DNA of 64,000 bases. It comes from Actinocrispum wychmicini (GTDB lineage Bacteria; Actinomycetota; Actinomycetes; Mycobacteriales; Pseudonocardiaceae). The first letter of the stretch is position 1. The number at the start of each line of letters is the position of its first letter. A program made the translations under genes and the position numbers. The notes beneath the pieces were generated by a model. That model made no database searches and was not told where the DNA came from. It saw only the letters and a program-made list of their open reading frames with translations. This document shows, piece after piece, positions 60,266 through 64,000 of this stretch. The DNA lies in assembly GCF_004345645.1 (NCBI RefSeq), contig NZ_SLWS01000010.1, positions 410,248-474,247 of the forward strand, written 5' to 3'.

Positions 60266-61138
60266 ATGGTCCGCACGCGGATCGCGGTCGCCCTGGCGGC
60301 CGTGGCTCTGACAACGGCAGGTGTGGCCACCGCGGTGGCCACCGGGCACGGCAGCGCGGTGGACGTCCGGCCGGCCGCGGCGTCCGTGCCGCAGTTCGAC
60401 CACATCGTGCTGGTGATGTTCGAGAACAAGAAGTACTCGTCGATCAACGGGAGTTCCAGCGCGCCGTACTTCAACAGTCTGGCGTCGCAGGGCGCGAAGT
60501 TCACCCAGTCCTTCGCGATCACCCATCCCAGCCAGCCCAACTATGTCGCGCTGTTCTCCGGTTCACCCCAGGGCATCGTGGACGACACGTGCCCGGCGAA
60601 CCTGGGCAGCAAGGCCAACCTGGGCCAGCAGCTGATCGGCGCCAGCCGGACATTCAAGGGATATTCCGAGGCCATGCCGTCGGATGGGTACACAGGTTGT
60701 TCGAGCGGCACGTACAGGCGCAAGCACAACAGTTGGGTGGATTTCAGCAACGTTCCGGCGAGCAGCAACGTGCGGTACTCGACCTTCCCGAGTGACTTCA
60801 CCCAGCTGCCGACCGTCGCGTTCGTGACACCGGACATGTGCGACGACATGCACGACTGCTCGATCGGAACCGGGGATACCTGGCTCAAAGCGCACCTTGA
60901 CGGGTACGCCCAGTGGGCCAAGGCGCACAACAGTCTGTTGATCGTCACGTTCGACGAGGACAGTGGGACGTCGGTCAACCAGATCTTCACGGTATTCGTG
61001 GGCGCGAGCGTGAAGGTCGGAACGTATAACGAATCCATCAACCACTACACCGTGCTGCGCACCATCGAGGCGTCGTACGGGCTGCCGGGCCTGGGCAACG
61101 CGGCGAGCAAGTCGCCGATCCTGGACGTCTGGCAGTAG
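60266..61138 (+). CDS. Secreted acid phosphatase/phospholipase C-type phosphoesterase
   Basis: A 290-residue exported enzyme (signal MVRTRIAVALAAVALTTAG). The phosphoesterase fold starts with FDHIVLVMFENKKYSSI, the Glu-Asn motif, then HPSQPNYVALFSG, the metal-binding PDMCDDMHDCS and FDEDSG. It cleaves phosphate esters or phospholipids outside the cell. GGAGG stands 4 bases before ATG 60266. The MFS gene follows after 6 bp, so the three genes 60266-63333 may be one transcription unit. Confidence 0.85.
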   Translation: MVRTRIAVALAAVALTTAGVATAVATGHGSAVDVRPAAASVPQFDHIVLVMFENKKYSSINGSSSAPYFNSLASQGAKFTQSFAITHPSQPNYVALFSGSPQGIVDDTCPANLGSKANLGQQLIGASRTFKGYSEAMPSDGYTGCSSGTYRRKHNSWVDFSNVPASSNVRYSTFPSDFTQLPTVAFVTPDMCDDMHDCSIGTGDTWLKAHLDGYAQWAKAHNSLLIVTFDEDSGTSVNQIFTVFVGASVKVGTYNESINHYTVLRTIEASYGLPGLGNAASKSPILDVWQ

Positions 61139-61144
61139 GCCCCG

Positions 61145-62380
61145 GTGTACCTGTCCACAGTCGGCCGGGTGCGCCACAAGGAAGGCAAACGGCCTCCGCT
61201 CAAGGCGATCGGCGGCACCGTCGTCGCCTTGGGCGCGGTCAGTCTGGTCACGGACATCTCCTCGGAGATGGTGACCGCGGTGCTGCCGGTCTACCTGGTG
61301 CTGAGCCTGCATCTGACGCCGGCGGCGTTCGGCGTGGTCGACGGCCTGTACACAGGCGCGACCGCCTTGCTGCGCCTGGTCGGCGGCTACATCGCCGACC
61401 GGGCGCGCGGATACAAGGCCGTGGCCGGCGTCGGCTACGGCCTGTCCGCGCTCACCAAGCTGGGGCTGTTGCTGGCGGGCGGGTCGGCGCCGGCCATAGG
61501 TGCCGTGATCACCTTGGACCGGGCGGGCAAGGGCCTGCGCACGGCGCCACGCGACGCGCTGATCACGTTGACCGCGCCGGAGGAGATGCTCGGCCGGGCG
61601 TTCGGCGTGCATCGGATGATGGACAGCACGGGGGCGTTCGTCGGGCCGTTGGTGGCGTTGGCCGTGCTGGCGGCGGTCGGGTCGACCAGCCAGGCCGGGT
61701 TCGACGCGGTGTTCGTCACGAGTTTCTGCTTTGCCGTGCTGGGGGTTCTGTTCCTGGGCCTGTTCGTTCGGGACAGGCGTGGACATGTACCGCCGGTTCG
61801 GTTGCCGGCGATGAGTCTGCTGCGTGACCGCCGGGTGCGTCGGTTGCTGTTCGCGGCCGTGGTCCTCGGCCTGGCCACGATCGGCGACGGGTTCGTCTAC
61901 CTGCTGCTGCAACGGCGTGAGGACATCGCCGTCGGGTGGTTCCCGTTGCTCGCGGTGGGAACGAACCTGGCGTACCTCGTGTTGGCGACGCCATTGGGGG
62001 CACTCGCGGACAGGATCGGCCGGCTGCCTGTCGTCCTGGGAGGATACGCCGCGTTGGTCGTGGTGTACTTGATGTTGTTCGGCCCGTTGGCGGGTGCGCC
62101 GCTGCTTGTTGTGACGTTGGTGTTGTACGGCGCGTTCTATGCGGCCACGGACGGCGTGCTGATGGCTCTCGCCGGGCCGATTCTGCCGGAGTCGTTGCGT
62201 ACAACGGGAATCGCGCTGGTGCAGACCGGGCAGGCGCTCGCGTACTTCGCCTCCTCAGTCCTGTTCGGACTCGCGTGGCAGTTCTGGGGACCCGCCGCCG
62301 CGAGCCGAGGCGCGGCCGTCATGGTCGTGTTGGCGATCCTGGCCACGGCCGGGCTCCTGATGGTCAAGGACAAACGATGA
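61145..62380 (+). CDS. MFS transporter
   Basis: A 411-residue membrane protein with 12 predicted helices. Motif A-like regions are GGYIADRARGYKA and GALADRIGRLPVVLGG. The YMFS-type opening ALGAVSLVTDISSEMVTAVLPVYL and MMDSTGAFVGPLVAL fit the efflux clade; substrate unknown. The start is GTG 61145. Its stop overlaps the ATG of the beta-propeller gene by 4 bp, so the two products are made in step. Confidence 0.85.
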   Translation: MYLSTVGRVRHKEGKRPPLKAIGGTVVALGAVSLVTDISSEMVTAVLPVYLVLSLHLTPAAFGVVDGLYTGATALLRLVGGYIADRARGYKAVAGVGYGLSALTKLGLLLAGGSAPAIGAVITLDRAGKGLRTAPRDALITLTAPEEMLGRAFGVHRMMDSTGAFVGPLVALAVLAAVGSTSQAGFDAVFVTSFCFAVLGVLFLGLFVRDRRGHVPPVRLPAMSLLRDRRVRRLLFAAVVLGLATIGDGFVYLLLQRREDIAVGWFPLLAVGTNLAYLVLATPLGALADRIGRLPVVLGGYAALVVVYLMLFGPLAGAPLLVVTLVLYGAFYAATDGVLMALAGPILPESLRTTGIALVQTGQALAYFASSVLFGLAWQFWGPAAASRGAAVMVVLAILATAGLLMVKDKR

Positions 62381-63333
62381 GTACACGAGTCCGGGTGTGG
62401 CTGGCAGTGGGCGCGACGGTCGTCCTGGCTGCGGTCGCGGTGATCTACGTGCTGGCTGTGCGTACCCAGGAGGCGGCGGGGACAACGCAGACGGTCACGT
62501 TGAAACCAGGCCAGTTGATCGCGCGGAGTACAACGGACGGTCACTTGATCTCGGTGGTCGACGGAGTCCGCGCGGTGTCCCCACTGACGTGCGCGCGGGT
62601 GTACGCAGCCGGCGGAACCGGGTTGTGCCTGCGTCAGGACGGCGACCTCACCACATACCAACTCGCGGTCCTGCACACAGATCTGACTGTCGCCCGCGAA
62701 ATCCCCTTGGTGGGCCTACCCAACCGAGCACGCGTGTCACCCACCGGCCGGATGGTCACCTGGACAGTCTTCGTCACCGGCGACTCCTACAACGGAGGCC
62801 AGTTCTCCACCCGCGCCGGCATCCTGGACACAACCAGCGACCAACTGGTAGGCACCCTGGAAGACTTCACCGTAACCCTGAACGGAAAGCCCTACCAAGC
62901 CCAGGACGAGAACTTCTGGGGCGTCACCTTCACAAAAGACGACAACACCTTCTACGCCACCATGTCCACAGCAGGCAAGCGTTACCTCGTCCAAGGAGAC
63001 TTCGCCAAGAACACAATCAAAACCCTGCTCCCCAACATAGAATGCCCCTCCCTCTCACCCAACGGCACCAAAATCGCCTACAAAGCCGCAATAGAAGCCG
63101 ACCCAACCAAAGGCTGGCGACTGTCCATACTAGACCTAACCACCTCCACCATAACCCCCCTGGCAGAAACCCGAAGTGTCGACGACCAACCCGCCTGGAT
63201 CAACGAAAACACCATAGCCTACGCAATCCCCAAAGCCCCTGGCAAAGCCGACATCTGGACCATCCCCACCAACGGCACAGGAAAGCCACAGATCCTGCTC
63301 CCCGACGCTGAATCCCCCGCAGCCCTGAACTGA
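62377..63333 (+). CDS. TolB-like beta-propeller protein with N-terminal membrane anchor
   Basis: A 318-residue protein with one N-terminal membrane helix (VWLAVGATVVLAAVAVIYVLAV) and a six-blade-like TolB/WD40 periplasm-side propeller (ARVSPTGRMVTWTVF, CPSLSPNGTKIAYKA, QPAWINENTIAYAIP). It probably sits at the outer face and partners the MFS protein it overlaps. From about 62690 to the stop the coding strand becomes C/A-rich and G-poor, unlike the first half and the neighbouring genes; this could mark a different origin for the 3' half. Confidence 0.78.
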   Translation: MSTRVRVWLAVGATVVLAAVAVIYVLAVRTQEAAGTTQTVTLKPGQLIARSTTDGHLISVVDGVRAVSPLTCARVYAAGGTGLCLRQDGDLTTYQLAVLHTDLTVAREIPLVGLPNRARVSPTGRMVTWTVFVTGDSYNGGQFSTRAGILDTTSDQLVGTLEDFTVTLNGKPYQAQDENFWGVTFTKDDNTFYATMSTAGKRYLVQGDFAKNTIKTLLPNIECPSLSPNGTKIAYKAAIEADPTKGWRLSILDLTTSTITPLAETRSVDDQPAWINENTIAYAIPKAPGKADIWTIPTNGTGKPQILLPDAESPAALN

Positions 63334-63339
63334 ACCCAC

Positions 63340-63790
63340 AACGCCCCAGACTGCCCACAAGGCCAAGCACAGCCCGAGCGGGCCGAACGCAGTCCTGCTT
63401 GGGACGAACGCAATTGGGAGTGGGTTGGGCAGGGACTGAGCGGGTGGAGCCCGGCCGAATGGGCAAGCAATGTCCGGAGTGGAGCGAGCGCGGCCGAGAG
63501 TTGGCTGCGTGTAACTGGAGTGGACCGAGCGAAGTGGCAAGCGCGAGCGGAGTGCGCAGGTGGGTGCGCGCCCGGCGGCGGCCAGGCGCCTAGCGAAAGC
63601 CAGGTCGGCAAGCGTAAGCCGAGCACGGGTTGGAGGCGCGCCAAGCACAACCCGAGCGGGCGGGGAGGTGTTGGTTGGGTGCGCGCCAAGCACAAGCCGA
63701 GCACAGGCCAAGGGCGGACGGAGTGCGGGCCGAGCACAGGCGGAGCGCGGGCGATGCGGGCCGAGCGCGGGCTGTCGTCTGCCACCGTCA
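63340..63790 (+). repeat. Repetitive purine-rich non-coding stretch
   Basis: No gene is visible between 63334 and 63928. The segment is rich in imperfect copies of CCAAGCACARCCCGAGCGGG: at 63363-63382, 63641-63660 (19 of 20 identical to the first) and, more diverged, at 63686. The 15-mer GCGCGCCAAGCACAA repeats at 63636-63650 and 63681-63695. GAGC/GGGCCGAGC words recur throughout. Function unknown; open frames there are low-complexity and not convincing. Confidence 0.7.
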
Positions 63791-63928
63791 TGGGACCACC
63801 ACGTGGCCAGTCACGGGACCACTGACAGCAGGTGATCTATCGAGAGAACGTGTTCCAGATCGGCCGTGCGGACCGATCACGGCGATGGCGGCCGAACGTC
63901 CGACAATGCCGATGACCGTGCGTTCGCG

Positions 63929-64000
63929 CTACCGACGGTCGTCCTCACGCGCTCGGGGGTCGGGGGCCTGGCCTGGCACGGCTTCGTCGTCTGTGGGTGT
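63929..64000 (-). CDS. C-terminal tail of a protein extending past the right edge (partial)
   Basis: Read on the minus strand, the frame is open from the window edge to a TAG at 63929-63931. It gives 23 residues, TPTDDEAVPGQAPDPRAREDDRR, an acidic/basic hydrophilic tail of the sort found at the end of actinobacterial membrane proteins. Nothing else is visible, so no family is proposed. Confidence 0.4.
   Translation of the reverse strand, partial: TPTDDEAVPGQAPDPRAREDDRR

Overview
The window looks like chromosomal DNA from a high-GC filamentous actinobacterium, most likely Pseudonocardiaceae-like. The signs are strong G/C third-position bias, many GTG starts and 4-base ATGA/GTGA overlaps, twin-arginine signal peptides, and SARP/AfsR, PadR, WYL, ECF-sigma and STAS regulators. 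The genus is inference. I see no rRNA, tRNA, CRISPR array, transposase or phage gene. Two genes are cut by the window edges: a DUF4360-like end at the left and a short C-terminal tail at the right.

Layout. 0-9.4 kb: small DUF3800/DUF488/NTF2-like genes, a WYL regulator, a STAS protein, two exported metallophosphoesterases, a P-loop kinase, a RibD-like reductase and an NmrA-like SDR. 9.5-18.6 kb: two adjacent GH28 pectin-degrading enzymes, two penicillin-binding-like serine hydrolases, and a padR-DUF1048-ABC-permease operon followed by a DUF4097 gene. 18.8-27.8 kb: a sugar-efflux-type MFS pump, nucleoside hydrolase with YjbR, a large ATPase/TPR protein, a C39-like cysteine-peptidase protein with a peptidoglycan-binding module plus a small membrane protein, a lipoprotein and a mini-SARP. 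27.8-36 kb: exported CHAP/NlpC-like and S1 proteases, a Calx-beta protein, an AfsR-type regulator divergent from a P450, and a class III nucleotide cyclase fused to two membrane helices and flanked by inverted 17-bp repeats.

36-44.5 kb is the most striking block. It is a minus-strand run of four exported proteins: small two-domain laccase; a 1319-aa ThuA/discoidin/PQQ-type sugar dehydrogenase/PKD/DUF1080 protein; a cupredoxin with six OmpL47-like repeats; and a beta-helix-like protein. It ends in a perfect 14-bp hairpin. I infer an extracellular sugar-oxidation and copper electron-transfer system.

45-53.2 kb holds a DedA protein and a TetR regulator divergent from a DUF1989-DUF1989-'urea carboxylase'-allophanate hydrolase operon. 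From published work on these families, that operon is better read as guanidine degradation. 53.2-64 kb: an ECF sigma factor translationally coupled to a Tat-anchored Rieske protein with a possible anti-sigma head; a vanadium-haloperoxidase-like protein; a GNAT; an alginate-lyase-family protein; a LysR/MFS divergent pair; an acid-phosphatase-like esterase; an MFS/beta-propeller pair; and a repetitive purine-rich non-coding stretch.

Several inverted repeats look like terminators or operators. The most informative is a four-box GGTTGTG dyad at 29744-29796, whose 11-bp phasing matches SARP-type binding sites and which lies between two genes for exported proteins.
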